Made by a program: the position numbers and the translations under genes
Notes under the pieces: model-generated
Told to the model about the DNA's origin: nothing
What the model saw: the letters and a program-made list of their open reading frames with translations, nothing else
Database searches by the model: none
DNA from: JACCZH01 sp963729445
GTDB lineage: Bacteria; Chloroflexota; Chloroflexia; Thermomicrobiales; CFX8
Assembly: GCA_963729445.1 (NCBI GenBank)
Contig: CAVSNU010000003.1
Span: 372,001 to 436,000 of the forward strand
DNA length: 64,000 bases
Direction: 5' to 3'
Shown here: positions 25,777 through 35,379 of the stretch, piece after piece
How positions within the stretch are numbered: the first letter of the stretch is position 1
How the letters are laid out: every line of letters begins with the position of its first letter

Positions 25777-27387
25777 CTAGCCTATCCTCGCCTGGCGCCG
25801 CTTGGAGCGCAGTAGACCCATACCTAACTCGACGTCGCGCTCGCTCTCTTCCAACAGCGATTTCAGACCATGCCCGTACTCGCGGGTATGCAGGATCATC
25901 GGCATGGGGATGGCGTGCCCCACGACGAGGCACTGGCGCGACGGCTCCAGACTGGAGAGCATCGAGCGCATCGCGGAGCGGTCTCCCGTGCCGGCCAGGA
26001 CCGCGCCAATATCGGCCTCGTCGGCCAGCAAGCCACTGATCCGGGTCCCGAGCTGCGAGAGCACTTCACTGTCGATCCCACTCGGACGCTGGTCAACGAC
26101 GAGCAAAGAGACCCCAAACTTGCGCATCTCTCGGGCGATCGTGCCGAAAATCGACTGCTTAGCCGCGGCAGGATTGAGGAACTTGTGGGCCTCTTCCAGA
26201 ACAACCACGAGTGGCAGGTCTGCAGCGGCCCTTCCGTTGCCTGTGGCTGCGGTAGCCCTGTCAACATACATTTCGTGGATCCTGCGCGTCAGGATGTTCG
26301 CGACCAGCATATAGTCGCGCAAGTGCGAGTGGGACCCAAACTGAATTATCACGTGCCGGCCGGCTAGGAGGTGCTGAAGGATATCGTCGATGTCGCTCTT
26401 CGAAGCCTCTGGACGAATGTAATCACACTGTTCCAGATACATCAGTTTACGCCTGAGAGCGTCCACCGCCCCCTGATGAGCACCCGTCTGCGCGCAAAAC
26501 TCTGAAACTGCCTCGCCGTCCATCTCAAGCAGTCTTGAGAGCCACTTCTGATTGTACTTACGTTCCAGAAGATACGTGGTCGCGGAGAACGTGTCACTCA
26601 GATCAAGCACGTCGCGCAGAAGCTCGATGTCTCCTGCCTGGATCTGGTTCATGCCGATCTGGATATGGTAATTCGCCGTGGTGCTCTCCGTGCCCAGGCT
26701 ATACACCTTGATTCGAGTTGAATCGAAGAGATCGCGCAGCCCGGGAATGGCCGGCCTATCCGGTTTCGCGTCCGCATATTCGTCGTGCATATCGAAGATC
26801 AGTGAAGAGGCTAGATTGCTTCGAATGAGCCCAAACAGCACCAGGCGGGTCAGGACGCTCTTGCCGGTACCAGTCTGACCGAAGATGCCGTTGGAGCGCT
26901 CGATGAGCTTCAGCAAATCGATCGGCACCATGACGCCGTCCATTGCGATTGGAGAGCCGAGCGAGAACCGCTCTCGCGATTCCTGGCCAAAAACGTGGTC
27001 CAGATCCTCTTCGCGCGCCTTGCGCAAGACCGTGAAGTGCGCGGGGATGGTTCTCACCGCCCTGGGTTGCGGGTCTCCAGCGAGATTTCCACTGTCCTCG
27101 AGCACAAGGCTGGGCCGAACGACTGCGGCGCTGTAGGTGTGGATGCCCTGAAGTGCCCGCCGCACGAAGGGGGAGTCAATCGGCGGATCGGCGACCACGC
27201 CAGGATCGGTCGCCCGCAGCTGCAGGTCGTTCACCAGACTGAAATAGCGGTTGCGGTCACCCTCAAGCACAACGAAGCTGCCAACCTGTAGCTCCTCGGC
27301 CGAGTTCGTGCTCAACCTCACCGTCAGGCCAGCACTGAAGCTGCCCTCGGTGACGACGCCAAGTTGATCGTGCTCATTCTTGATCAC
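25777..27387 (-). CDS. herA: HerA-like DNA translocase ATPase
   Basis: A 536-residue hexameric ATPase of the HerA/FtsK superfamily. Residues 1-110 form a HAS-barrel. Walker A is GQTGTGKS at 170-177, Walker B is VVVLEEAHKFLNP near 405, and VVDQRPSGID carries the sensor/Arg-finger region. HerA pumps double-stranded DNA towards a nuclease in end resection or defence. The start is GTG 27387; TAAAAT lies 12 bases upstream, so the leader would be very short. The next gene is the Mre11/SbcD-like nuclease. No NurA, Sir2 or DUF4297 partner is in the window. Confidence 0.9.
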   Translation of the reverse strand: MIKNEHDQLGVVTEGSFSAGLTVRLSTNSAEELQVGSFVVLEGDRNRYFSLVNDLQLRATDPGVVADPPIDSPFVRRALQGIHTYSAAVVRPSLVLEDSGNLAGDPQPRAVRTIPAHFTVLRKAREEDLDHVFGQESRERFSLGSPIAMDGVMVPIDLLKLIERSNGIFGQTGTGKSVLTRLVLFGLIRSNLASSLIFDMHDEYADAKPDRPAIPGLRDLFDSTRIKVYSLGTESTTANYHIQIGMNQIQAGDIELLRDVLDLSDTFSATTYLLERKYNQKWLSRLLEMDGEAVSEFCAQTGAHQGAVDALRRKLMYLEQCDYIRPEASKSDIDDILQHLLAGRHVIIQFGSHSHLRDYMLVANILTRRIHEMYVDRATAATGNGRAAADLPLVVVLEEAHKFLNPAAAKQSIFGTIAREMRKFGVSLLVVDQRPSGIDSEVLSQLGTRISGLLADEADIGAVLAGTGDRSAMRSMLSSLEPSRQCLVVGHAIPMPMILHTREYGHGLKSLLEESERDVELGMGLLRSKRRQARIG

Positions 27388-27497
27388 TGCAAGCTATCCA
27401 TTTTACACCGGGTGTCCGTTCACTTGCCGATTGTAACACCGCCACCGGGCGCGTCCTCCAGTCCAGCGGTATCATTTACGAGACGATAACTGCACAC

Positions 27498-29426
27498 TTG
27501 TTTGACGTCAAAGAGGAGACGGCCATCGTCGACACGAAGCCCATGGATGCAGCCTCAGCCCTCGGACAACTCATTAGCCAGCCTGCCGTCCATGACCGTA
27601 CGGCACTGGAGTGCCTCGCGACGCGCTTCGGTCGCTACGCATTCCAGGCAGGACTACCATTTCGTGAGGCCGTCCAGCTTGTCGAGAGGGCAACCAACCT
27701 GCCGCTCGGCGAGATTCAGCCCGATATCCTCGGCTGGATCGTGCAGGGCTATTCAGCCGGCGAGGTCACCGACCCCGAGCACCACGAGCGCCGTCCGGTC
27801 GGCCGTCTCGCCAGCCAGGTCCTGCGCCTCACCGCGCTGCACCACATCAACCGTGCGGCTACCGGGAGTCTTCAGCTCGACAAAATGCTCTCCACCGTCG
27901 TGCAGGTCGTGGCCGAGGCTGTCGGCAGCAACGCGTGTTCTGTGTTCCTCTTCGATAGTTACAGCGACACGCTGATGCTCAAGGCAACCCACGGGCTGAA
28001 CCCTGGAGCAGTTGGCCGGGTCGTCATTCGTTCAGACGCCGGCATCACCGGTCTGGCAGCAACCACGCGCCAGACCCAGATCGCACCCTCGGCGAGGGAG
28101 CACCCGGCCTTCTTCACCTTTCCTATCGTCGGCGAGGAAGAGTACGCCTCGCAGGTGTCAGTTCCGATACTGCTCCGCGACCCGGAGCGGCTCGTTGGCG
28201 TTCTCAACATCCAGACGCTTGAGCCTCACAACTTCGAGGTTGACGAGGTGACGTTCCTTGAAACGGCGGGGGCCGAGCTCGCGGTAGCGATCGAGAATGC
28301 ACGGCTTTATAGCCAGACCGACGAAGCGCTGCGCCAGCGCATTCATGAGTTGCATATCCTCCAGACGGTCACGCGCTCGATTGCCAGCACACTCAAGCTC
28401 GACGATCTGTTACCCATGATCGCCCGCTACGCTACAGAGCTCATCGACGGCGATCGCAGCGCGATTTACCGCTACGACGTCGACACCAGACACCTCGAGT
28501 GTGCGTCGTCGTTCCCGGTCGATCCGCAGTCTGACACGCTGGAATTCTCCGAGCGATTCATCCGCGGCGTCTGCGAGTCGAAGACCGCCATGGAAGTGGC
28601 GCCGCATGATTCGCCCGCCACTGGGCGACTCATCCTTGGGGCTCCGCTTATGACGAGCCGGGGACTTCAGGGGGCCATTTGTGTCAGCGCGCCAGGCGTG
28701 CGCGCGCAGGGCGACGATGGGTTGTCACTCCTTCAAGCGTTCGCTGACTCGGCCGCAATGGCCGTCGAGAATGCCGAGCTCTACGAAGAAGCGAGGGTTG
28801 GATATTCCACCGCCTCCACCTTGCTCCAGGAAATGCATCACCGGGTGCGCAACAATCTACAGACTGTAGCGGCGCTTCTCTCGATGCAGGCGCGTCATGC
28901 CGGCTCAGGAGAGTGGACGCAACCCCTCCTCGAGGCTGTAGCTCGGGTTCAGTCGATTGCAACGATTCACGACCTGCTGTCGGGCGGTGATCTGACCTCG
29001 ACAACGATCGCCGCCATCGCGCGCAAAGTGACCGACGAAGCAAGCATTAACGTCGTCCCTCCAACGCTGGCTCTCCAGTTCCATGTCGAGCCGAGCGAGG
29101 TCGAAATTCGCTCCCGGCAAGCGACGATCTTCGCGTTGCTCCTCAACGAGGTGTTGACGAACGCCATCGTGCACGGCATGAAAGGCCGCACGAGCGGCTC
29201 GATCCGGATCACGGCCCTCCAGGACGGAGCCATGACACAGATTCAGGTGGACGACGATGGGATCGGCCTGCCGGAGGATTTCGACCTCTCGGCCCAGGAC
29301 GGTCTTGGTCTCCGGATCATCTCCACCCTCGCGACGTCCGATCTGAAGGGCGGGTTCAACCTGGTGCGCCGAGCAGAAGGCGGGACACGAGCGATCATCC
29401 GCTTCCCAGCCGTAAGCGAAAATTAG
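27498..29426 (+). CDS. GAF-domain sensor histidine kinase (HisKA_2 type)
   Basis: A soluble 642-residue kinase. After an N-terminal helical region (about 20-75) there are two GAF domains (about 115-270 and 295-430), then a HisKA_2 dimerisation domain with phospho-acceptor His in EMHHRVRNNLQTVAALLS (447/448), and a HATPase_c domain with NEVLTNAIVHG, DDDGIGLP and GLGLRII. No membrane span, so it senses a cytoplasmic signal. No response regulator adjoins it. The start is uncertain: TTG 27498 opens the frame, yet the only good Shine-Dalgarno (GAGGAG, 27513-27518) sits before an ATC codon at 27525; ATG 27543 is the next candidate. Confidence 0.9.
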   Translation: MFDVKEETAIVDTKPMDAASALGQLISQPAVHDRTALECLATRFGRYAFQAGLPFREAVQLVERATNLPLGEIQPDILGWIVQGYSAGEVTDPEHHERRPVGRLASQVLRLTALHHINRAATGSLQLDKMLSTVVQVVAEAVGSNACSVFLFDSYSDTLMLKATHGLNPGAVGRVVIRSDAGITGLAATTRQTQIAPSAREHPAFFTFPIVGEEEYASQVSVPILLRDPERLVGVLNIQTLEPHNFEVDEVTFLETAGAELAVAIENARLYSQTDEALRQRIHELHILQTVTRSIASTLKLDDLLPMIARYATELIDGDRSAIYRYDVDTRHLECASSFPVDPQSDTLEFSERFIRGVCESKTAMEVAPHDSPATGRLILGAPLMTSRGLQGAICVSAPGVRAQGDDGLSLLQAFADSAAMAVENAELYEEARVGYSTASTLLQEMHHRVRNNLQTVAALLSMQARHAGSGEWTQPLLEAVARVQSIATIHDLLSGGDLTSTTIAAIARKVTDEASINVVPPTLALQFHVEPSEVEIRSRQATIFALLLNEVLTNAIVHGMKGRTSGSIRITALQDGAMTQIQVDDDGIGLPEDFDLSAQDGLGLRIISTLATSDLKGGFNLVRRAEGGTRAIIRFPAVSEN

Positions 29427-30758
29427 TCAGAATCCGCCGCAGAGTAGGCTCTGTCCAACAACGTCATGATGTGCACCACCTCAACGTCCCAACCGCGCTG
29501 GGATACGCCCGCGCTCAGCTGCAACATACATCCCGGATTTGCCGAGACGATCGTCGTCGCGCCGGTTGTCGCGGCGTTCTTGAGCTTCCGGTCCAGCAGG
29601 GAGGACGCCATCTCCGGCTGAATGAGGTTGTAGATCCCGGCGCTGCCGCAGCAGAGCGAAGACTCCGGCATCTCGATCAGATTCAGACCGGGAATAGCCG
29701 CTGAGAAGCTCTCGCGGCTGGCGTGACACGCGCTGAGCGTGAACAAGGTGGCAGGGCTCCTGATAGGTGACCGTCATGTCCAGTGGGCCCGGTTGCGCGC
29801 TGAGACCGGCGTCCGCAAGGAACTCGGTGACGTCCCGCATCTTGTGCACCAGGCGCCTCGCTCGATCGGCATAGGCCGGATCGTCCCGTAGCAAATAGTC
29901 GTACTCTTTCATCGATGCGCCACAGCCAGCGGCGTTCGACAGGACGGCGTCGAACTCAGGACTGTCGAAGGCGTCGATGTTACGGCGTGCCATCTTGCGC
30001 CCAGCTTCAAAGTCACCAGCATGCACCGCCAAGGCGCCACAACAACCCTGGTCCGGTGCGACGACCACCTCCCAGCCGTTGCGGGCCAGTACTCTGGCGG
30101 TCGCGCGGTGAATCTCTGCGTAGGCCGTACTCATGATGCAGCCGGAGAGCAGCGCGACCGTGCCGCGTCGCGGACCGATCGCCGGCCAGTGCTCCTGACC
30201 GGGAACCAGGAACTCGTCGCTCAGCCGGGGCAGCATCGCTTCTTTCTCGGCCATGCCTATCCGCCCCAGAACGCCGCTCTTGCGCACGGCCTTCTGTGCG
30301 CCGGATCGCTGGTAGAAGCGCAGGGCTTTTGACACCGCACGGAATCGCTGCGGACTGGCGAAGAGACCGTCGAACGCAACCTTCTGGGCGAGCCTTGTGG
30401 TCCGAGGCGCATCACCGAGCTGCTGTATTTGCGATCTGGCCGCCTCCACGAGCTCCCCGTACTGCACGCCGGAGGGGCAGACTGCCTCACAGGCACGGCA
30501 GTTCAGGCACAACGACATTTCATCCTGAAATGTCTCATCACGAATATCGAGCCGTCCCTCAGACACGGCCTTGATAAGCCAGATTCTTCCTCTTGGGGAC
30601 GACCGCTCCCGCATCGTCTCACGATAGGTGGGGCACGCCGGCAGGCAGAAACCGCAGTGCACGCAAGAACGAATCACATCGACCGGTGGTGAGTCCGGAC
30701 CGGTGAAGCCCTGCAAGGATTCACGTATGACGTCTAGAGTCTCTTCAGTCGCCACCAT
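29423..30758 (-). CDS. glcF: Glycolate oxidase iron-sulfur subunit (one surplus base)
   Basis: Electron-transfer subunit of the GlcDEF glycolate dehydrogenase, with two 4Fe-4S sites (CVHCGFCLPACP and CLNCRACEAVCP) and two CCG-type domains (GCCGAL and CCGSAGIYN). The first 345 residues read normally from ATG 30758 (after AAGGGG). At about 29699 one extra base follows PRELLS; removing it gives SAIPGLNLIEMPESS and the rest of the family C-terminus to 29423. The length of 1,336 bases is 3n+1. Last gene of glcD-E-F, 15 bases after glcE. The gene end overlaps the kinase gene on the other strand by four bases. Confidence 0.92.
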
Positions 30759-30773
30759 CCGGGTATCCCCTTA

Positions 30774-31955
30774 CTAAAGACCGAGCACGAATCGGCCGCG
30801 GTTGAATCGACGCGCCGGATCAAAGGCTGTCTTCAATCGCGTAACCAGCTGGGCGTTTGGCAGATCCATCCCCCCGAAGACATCGATGTCGCGCTTGAGC
30901 TCAGGAGGCAGCGACAGGAACACTGGACGCGCTGCCGCCTCTGAGACCGATTGACGCCACTCGATCGACGGCGGCCCAGCTACGTATATAACACCCGAAC
31001 CAAGGTCGGCGCAGAACCGGCTGTCAGGCATCATCGAAGCGAGCCCCAGCACCTGAGCCTGGCCGCTTGGCGGTACAGACAGACGGGCCACTGCCACGGA
31101 GCCATCGAGCGTTGATACGCCCCAGAAGGGAGCCAAAGCGTCTGTCCGAGTATCGGTGACGATGACACTTTCAGGGTCGGCAACGGTGCGTACGACGTGC
31201 ATGACGTCCTCTACCCTGCGTTCGATGGACGCGGCAGCGCCCTCACAGCAGATCGAGAGTTTCCATTCATACTCCCTGGATACGAGCAGCGAAGTGGGCT
31301 CTAGCTGAGAGGAAAGCACGGCCAGTCCAGCCCGATGCGCGTCCGCCAGATCCTTGTACGTCACGACGATACTGCGCGCTTCTTGCGGCCGAGGAAATAC
31401 TTTCAGGTTCAGCCGTGTCACGATACCGAACGCTCCATGGGCCCCAAAATGCAGCCGGGGCAGGTCGTATCCAGTAACGTTCTTCACGACCATACCGCCG
31501 GACTTCGTGACTTCTCCGTCAGGGTCCATCACCTCGACGCCCAGCACCCAGTCCTTCACCGAGCCGTAGGCAAGCCGGCGTGGACCACCGAGTCCGCTAG
31601 CGTATGTCCCACCCAGCGTTGAGTTATCCGGGTCGCGGTCATCAAAGGGAAGCGTCTGATTGCGTTCTGCGAGTACCGCGTTCAACTCTGCGACGGTAAT
31701 GCCTGGCTCAACCGCGATCGTCAAATCCTCTGGTTCGTAATGGATGACGCCGTTTAGTCGCCGCATGGAAAGTGCGAAGTCGAACGGACCGCCGCTGTTA
31801 CCGAACGCCAGCCGGCTTCCTTTTCCGGCTATCAGTATCGAGGACGTCTCACCGGCCACAGCGTCGCTGAGCTCACGGATGCTTCCCGGAGTCTCGACAC
31901 GAGCGAGAGGCTCGCCTTGATAGGTCAGTCCGCGCGTCGTGGCATCAGTCGACAT
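30774..31955 (-). CDS. glcE: Glycolate oxidase FAD-binding subunit
   Basis: FAD-binding PCMH-type subunit of glycolate dehydrogenase, 393 residues. FAD contacts are in ILIAGKGSRLAFGN, NSTLGGTYASGLGGPRRL and VKNVTGYDLPRLHFGAHGAFG. GlcE lacks the longer C-terminal catalytic domain of GlcD. I chose ATG 31955, nine to twelve bases after GGAGAGGG, over ATG 31964 which abuts that sequence. It overlaps the end of glcD by 11 bases. Confidence 0.92.
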   Translation of the reverse strand: MSTDATTRGLTYQGEPLARVETPGSIRELSDAVAGETSSILIAGKGSRLAFGNSGGPFDFALSMRRLNGVIHYEPEDLTIAVEPGITVAELNAVLAERNQTLPFDDRDPDNSTLGGTYASGLGGPRRLAYGSVKDWVLGVEVMDPDGEVTKSGGMVVKNVTGYDLPRLHFGAHGAFGIVTRLNLKVFPRPQEARSIVVTYKDLADAHRAGLAVLSSQLEPTSLLVSREYEWKLSICCEGAAASIERRVEDVMHVVRTVADPESVIVTDTRTDALAPFWGVSTLDGSVAVARLSVPPSGQAQVLGLASMMPDSRFCADLGSGVIYVAGPPSIEWRQSVSEAAARPVFLSLPPELKRDIDVFGGMDLPNAQLVTRLKTAFDPARRFNRGRFVLGL

Positions 31956-33396
31956 GGGAGACATCCCTCTCCGCCGAGGATGGCTGCTGATAAGGATCGA
32001 ACCGGGTCGGGAAGACTTTGCCCGGATTTAGTCGATTCTCCGGATCGAAGGCGCGTTTGAGCCTGGCCATCGCCTCCAGATCCGCGTCAGAGAACATCAA
32101 CGGCAGCGCCTCTTGCTTCTCAATGCCGATACCATGCTCGCCACTCACGGCGCCCCCCAGGTCGATGCAGTACTGCATGAGCACTTCGCTCGCCTCCAGG
32201 ACGCGCTCCATAGCCCCAGGCTCATTCCGGTCGAACAGAATGAGCGGATGCAGGTTCCCGTCGCCTGCATGGAACACGTTGGCGATCTTCAGGTTGAACT
32301 CCACCGCCACCTCTGCGACCCTCTCCAGGGCGAGCGGTAACTTGGTGCGGGGCACGACGGTATCCGTCAGATGGTAGTTTGGCGCGAGCCGGCCCATCGC
32401 GCCGAAGGCCGACTTGCGACCAAGCCACAGCGCGTCTTCCTCCGTCTTGGTCTGGGCGACCCTTACCTCTGTCGCGCCGAATTCCTCGCAGAGTGCGGCA
32501 ACGACCAGTTTATGTTCAGCGACCGTCTGCGTTAACCCATCCAGCTCGATCAACAGCACCGCGGCGGCGTCCTTTGGATAGCCAGCCTGGGCGGATACCT
32601 CGATCGCAGTGATCGTAAGATGATCCATCAGCTCCATCGAGGCGGGAATAATTCCCGCGGCGATCGTTGCCGAGACTGCTCGCGACGCCGAATCGATTGA
32701 TGGGAACGCCGCCAGCAGGACGCCACTCGCTTCCGCTCTGCGCGATATCCTGACCATCGCCCGGGTAACAATACCGAGTGTGCCCTCGCCGCCCACCATG
32801 ACTCCGGTGAGATCGAACCCGGGGCGCTCGGAGGACGCTCCGCCGAACCAGGCGATCTCGCCATCCGGCAGCACGACTTCGAGGCCGAGAATATGGTTTC
32901 CAGTCACTCCGTATTTGAGGCAGTGCGGGCCGCCCGAGTTATTGGCAATGTTGCCGCCGATTGTGCAGGTCTTCTGGCTGGCGGGATCCGGGGCGTAGTA
33001 GTATCCACGACCCAACAGAGCGGTCGTCAGATCGAGGTTGATCACTCCCGGCTCGACGACGGCATAGCGATCGATCTCGTTAATCTCCAGGATCCGGTTC
33101 ATCCGGGCCGTCACCAACAGGATGCCACCCCGCGTCGTGATTGTGCCCCCGGCGAGTCCAGTACCTGCTCCGCGCACGACAACCGGAACGTCGAGCCTGT
33201 TTGCGATTTTGACGATCGAGGCAATCTGTTCCGCGGTACTCGGAAGCACAACAACATCTGGAGAATGCACTCCGGCAATGGATTCGTCCGATGCGTCAAG
33301 CTCGTACACGCCCATGCCGGCCGGATCAGAGATAACGTACCCCGGCTCAACAACGGTCTCAAGCAGGCGGATAAGCTCGTTGCTAGAGGGTTTCAA
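31945..33396 (-). CDS. glcD: Glycolate oxidase catalytic subunit GlcD
   Basis: Flavin-dependent oxidation of glycolate (or D-lactate) to the 2-oxo acid, 483 residues. FAD-domain motifs are VVVRGAGTGLAGG, IGGNIANNSGGPHCLKYG and GGEGTLGIVT; the C-terminal substrate domain has FHAGDGNLHP and GAVSGEHGIG, which carry the active-site His residues. The start is TTG 33396, eight bases after TTGGAG. GlcD alone cannot be separated from D-lactate dehydrogenases, but the following glcE and glcF make glycolate the best call. Confidence 0.93.
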   Translation of the reverse strand: MKPSSNELIRLLETVVEPGYVISDPAGMGVYELDASDESIAGVHSPDVVVLPSTAEQIASIVKIANRLDVPVVVRGAGTGLAGGTITTRGGILLVTARMNRILEINEIDRYAVVEPGVINLDLTTALLGRGYYYAPDPASQKTCTIGGNIANNSGGPHCLKYGVTGNHILGLEVVLPDGEIAWFGGASSERPGFDLTGVMVGGEGTLGIVTRAMVRISRRAEASGVLLAAFPSIDSASRAVSATIAAGIIPASMELMDHLTITAIEVSAQAGYPKDAAAVLLIELDGLTQTVAEHKLVVAALCEEFGATEVRVAQTKTEEDALWLGRKSAFGAMGRLAPNYHLTDTVVPRTKLPLALERVAEVAVEFNLKIANVFHAGDGNLHPLILFDRNEPGAMERVLEASEVLMQYCIDLGGAVSGEHGIGIEKQEALPLMFSDADLEAMARLKRAFDPENRLNPGKVFPTRFDPYQQPSSAERDVSHVD

Positions 33397-33491
33397 CTGT
33401 TGACTCCAATCGATCCAACCCGGCTAGACTGACCCTACACGCGCTGGCATACTGCAACGGAACCGCTTTCAGCACCGATTCGGAGGATCGT

Positions 33492-33959
33492 ATGAGTGAC
33501 CACGCCAACTGGATAATTGTCGGCTCACTGGAGAATTTTCACATTACCCGCGATCTCGGCTTTACACTCCAGGCCATCAAGAGCCGTCACCGGAAGAAGG
33601 CGGAACAGATGAAGCCCGGCGACCGCATCGCCTGGTACGTTACGGGCATTAAAGCATTTGCCGGTACCGCGACGATCACCTCCGAATATTACGAGGATCA
33701 TACCGTCATTTGGAAGAGCAGTAACAAAAGGCGCGCAGACGAGACCTACCCGTTCCGTTTCCGGATCGAGCCGAACTAGATTCTCGAAGAGGGCGAGTTC
33801 GCTGAAGCGGAGCCGATCGCTCGCCAGATGACGCACGTGAGCAAATGGCCCGCCGCGAACTGGACGCTCGCCTTCCAGGGGAATGTGCATAAGATCGAGG
33901 ATGCGGACTTCGATCTGATCGAGCAGGCCGTCAAGTCGTCAGCACCAGCGAGCGTCTGA
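33492..33959 (+). pseudogene. EVE-domain protein interrupted by an in-frame amber codon
   Basis: EVE domains are PUA-like folds of about 150 residues that bind modified bases in DNA or RNA. From ATG 33492 (after GGAGG) the frame reads NWIIVGSLENFHITRD, GDRIAWYVTGIKAFAGTATI and YPFRFRIEPN, then TAG at 33777-33779. The same frame resumes at once with ILEEGEFAEAEPIA, VSKWPAANWTLAFQGNVHKI and a TGA at 33957-33959. Both halves match the family with nothing missing, so only one codon is wrong; a single T-to-A change (TTG to TAG) would explain it. It may be a sequence error, a recent nonsense mutation or a readthrough site. Confidence 0.85.
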
Positions 33960-33962
33960 TAG

Positions 33963-34931
33963 ATGCAGGAATCACCTCAGATCGCGGTCAAGCCAACGTT
34001 GGAACAGGTTCGCGAAGCTGCGGACCGCATCCGTGACGTCATCATTCACACGCCGTTGGTGCCGCTTCGCCCATCGGACCAGCATCCGAACATCCTTCTG
34101 AAACCAGAGATTCACCAGGCTGTGGGCTCGTTCAAGTTACGCGGGGTCTTCAATGCCGCGGCGTCCATGACGGAGGAGGAACGCCAGCGCGGACTCAGCA
34201 CCGTCAGCGCCGGGAACACCGCCCAGGCAGTGGCATGGTGCGGCCGACATTTCGGTGTTCATGCCCGCAGCATCATGCCCGACACGGCTCCCAGGACGAA
34301 GATCGACGCAGTGAAGGCCTACGGCGGGACGCCGGTGCTCTTGCCGGGTGAGGACTTGTTCCGTTATATGCGTGAGCGTGGTTGGGAATCGGAACCCTAC
34401 AGCTTCATCCATCCATGGACGGATGCGCGTGTCATGACCGGCCATGGCAGCATGGCGCTTGAAATCCTGGCAGATTGTCCAGATGTCGAGACCGTCTTCA
34501 TTCCCGTTGGTGGGGGTGGACTGATCGCCGGGGTCGCGAGTACCCTCAAGCAGCTCAACCCGAATATCAAGATCGTCGCCGTTGAGCCCGATGAGTGCTG
34601 TGCGCTCTACGCTAGCTTTCGATCGAAGCGCGCCGTCGCCTGGCCGTGCCAGACGATGTCGGACGGCGTCGCCGTTCCCTATCTCACCGACGAGATGTAT
34701 CCACTCCTGCGTGAGGTCGTCGATGACGTTGCGCTCGTCAGCGAGCACGACACGATGCGGACGATTCGCCAGCTAGCCGCCGACAACAAGATGGTGGTTG
34801 AAGGTGCAGGCGCGCTGGCCGCCGCGGCAGCGATGGCGTACCCGACGGATGAGCGTGGCCTCAGTGTCGCACTCGTCACCGGCGGGGGCATAGATATCGA
34901 CAAGTTCTTGTCCATCGTGGGCGATCGCTAG
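33963..34931 (+). CDS. Threonine dehydratase-like PLP enzyme
   Basis: A 322-residue fold-type II PLP enzyme of the threonine dehydratase/serine racemase group. The Schiff-base Lys is in GSFKLRGVFNAA, the phosphate-binding loop is VGGGGLIAG, and SAGNTAQAVAW is the substrate loop; here the family SSGNHAQ motif has become SAGNTAQ. There is no C-terminal ACT domain, so it would be the catabolic, unregulated form or a racemase/dehydratase of another hydroxy amino acid. It follows the EVE gene by three bases and has a strong terminator behind it. Confidence 0.88.
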   Translation: MQESPQIAVKPTLEQVREAADRIRDVIIHTPLVPLRPSDQHPNILLKPEIHQAVGSFKLRGVFNAAASMTEEERQRGLSTVSAGNTAQAVAWCGRHFGVHARSIMPDTAPRTKIDAVKAYGGTPVLLPGEDLFRYMRERGWESEPYSFIHPWTDARVMTGHGSMALEILADCPDVETVFIPVGGGGLIAGVASTLKQLNPNIKIVAVEPDECCALYASFRSKRAVAWPCQTMSDGVAVPYLTDEMYPLLREVVDDVALVSEHDTMRTIRQLAADNKMVVEGAGALAAAAAMAYPTDERGLSVALVTGGGIDIDKFLSIVGDR

Positions 34932-34953
34932 GACGCAAGAGAAGAGCCAACAA

Positions 34954-34988
34954 AAAAAGCCCGCCGGTGATGAACCGGCGGGCTTTTT
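34954..34988. terminator. Bidirectional terminator between the dehydratase gene and ssrA
   Basis: A 15-bp stem, AAAAAGCCCGCCGGT and complement, with a five-base loop. Both strands end in a T run. On the minus strand it lies five bases beyond the tmRNA 3' end. Confidence 0.92.
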
Positions 34989-34993
34989 CACCG

Positions 34994-35341
34994 TGGAGAT
35001 GGGGGGAATCGAACCCCCGTCCAGAACTTTCAACGGAAGATATCCTACAAGCTTATTCGGTGATTTATGATACCGCGGAGACGGGCACCGACACCCTTCT
35101 CTTAGCGGCCTGTTAGATAGTCTTTCGTGGCCTTATCCAACGCTCCGGACCACGGCATCCCGGACTGTCGTCGCCTGACTCCAAACCACCCGGGAGTAGG
35201 TCTGGGCAGACGCGCCGCTAATTAAGCGGCGAAAGCGAGTTCTTTTTCGCCTTTTATCTTTTTTGCCCCGTTTTACGAGGCCTGGGGCGACCTCGGCTTG
35301 CAATCTTCGCGTCTACGGCCCTGTCGAAACCAGGCATCCCC
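34994..35341 (-). ncRNA. ssrA: Transfer-messenger RNA
   Basis: Rescues ribosomes stalled on broken mRNA together with SmpB, encoded next door. The 5' end GGGGATGCCTGGTTTCGACAGG and 3' end GGTTCGATTCCCCCCATCTCCA form the tRNA-like part; the seven-bp acceptor stem pairs GGGGAUG with CAUCUCC (one G-U). CCA is not encoded after the discriminator A. The tag frame runs 35266 to 35222 and encodes AKKIKGEKELAFAA followed by TAA. Standard one-piece arrangement, about 348 nt. Confidence 0.95.
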
Positions 35342-35379
35342 GCATGCGCGACTGTTTCGCGAACGTCTATGATACACCT

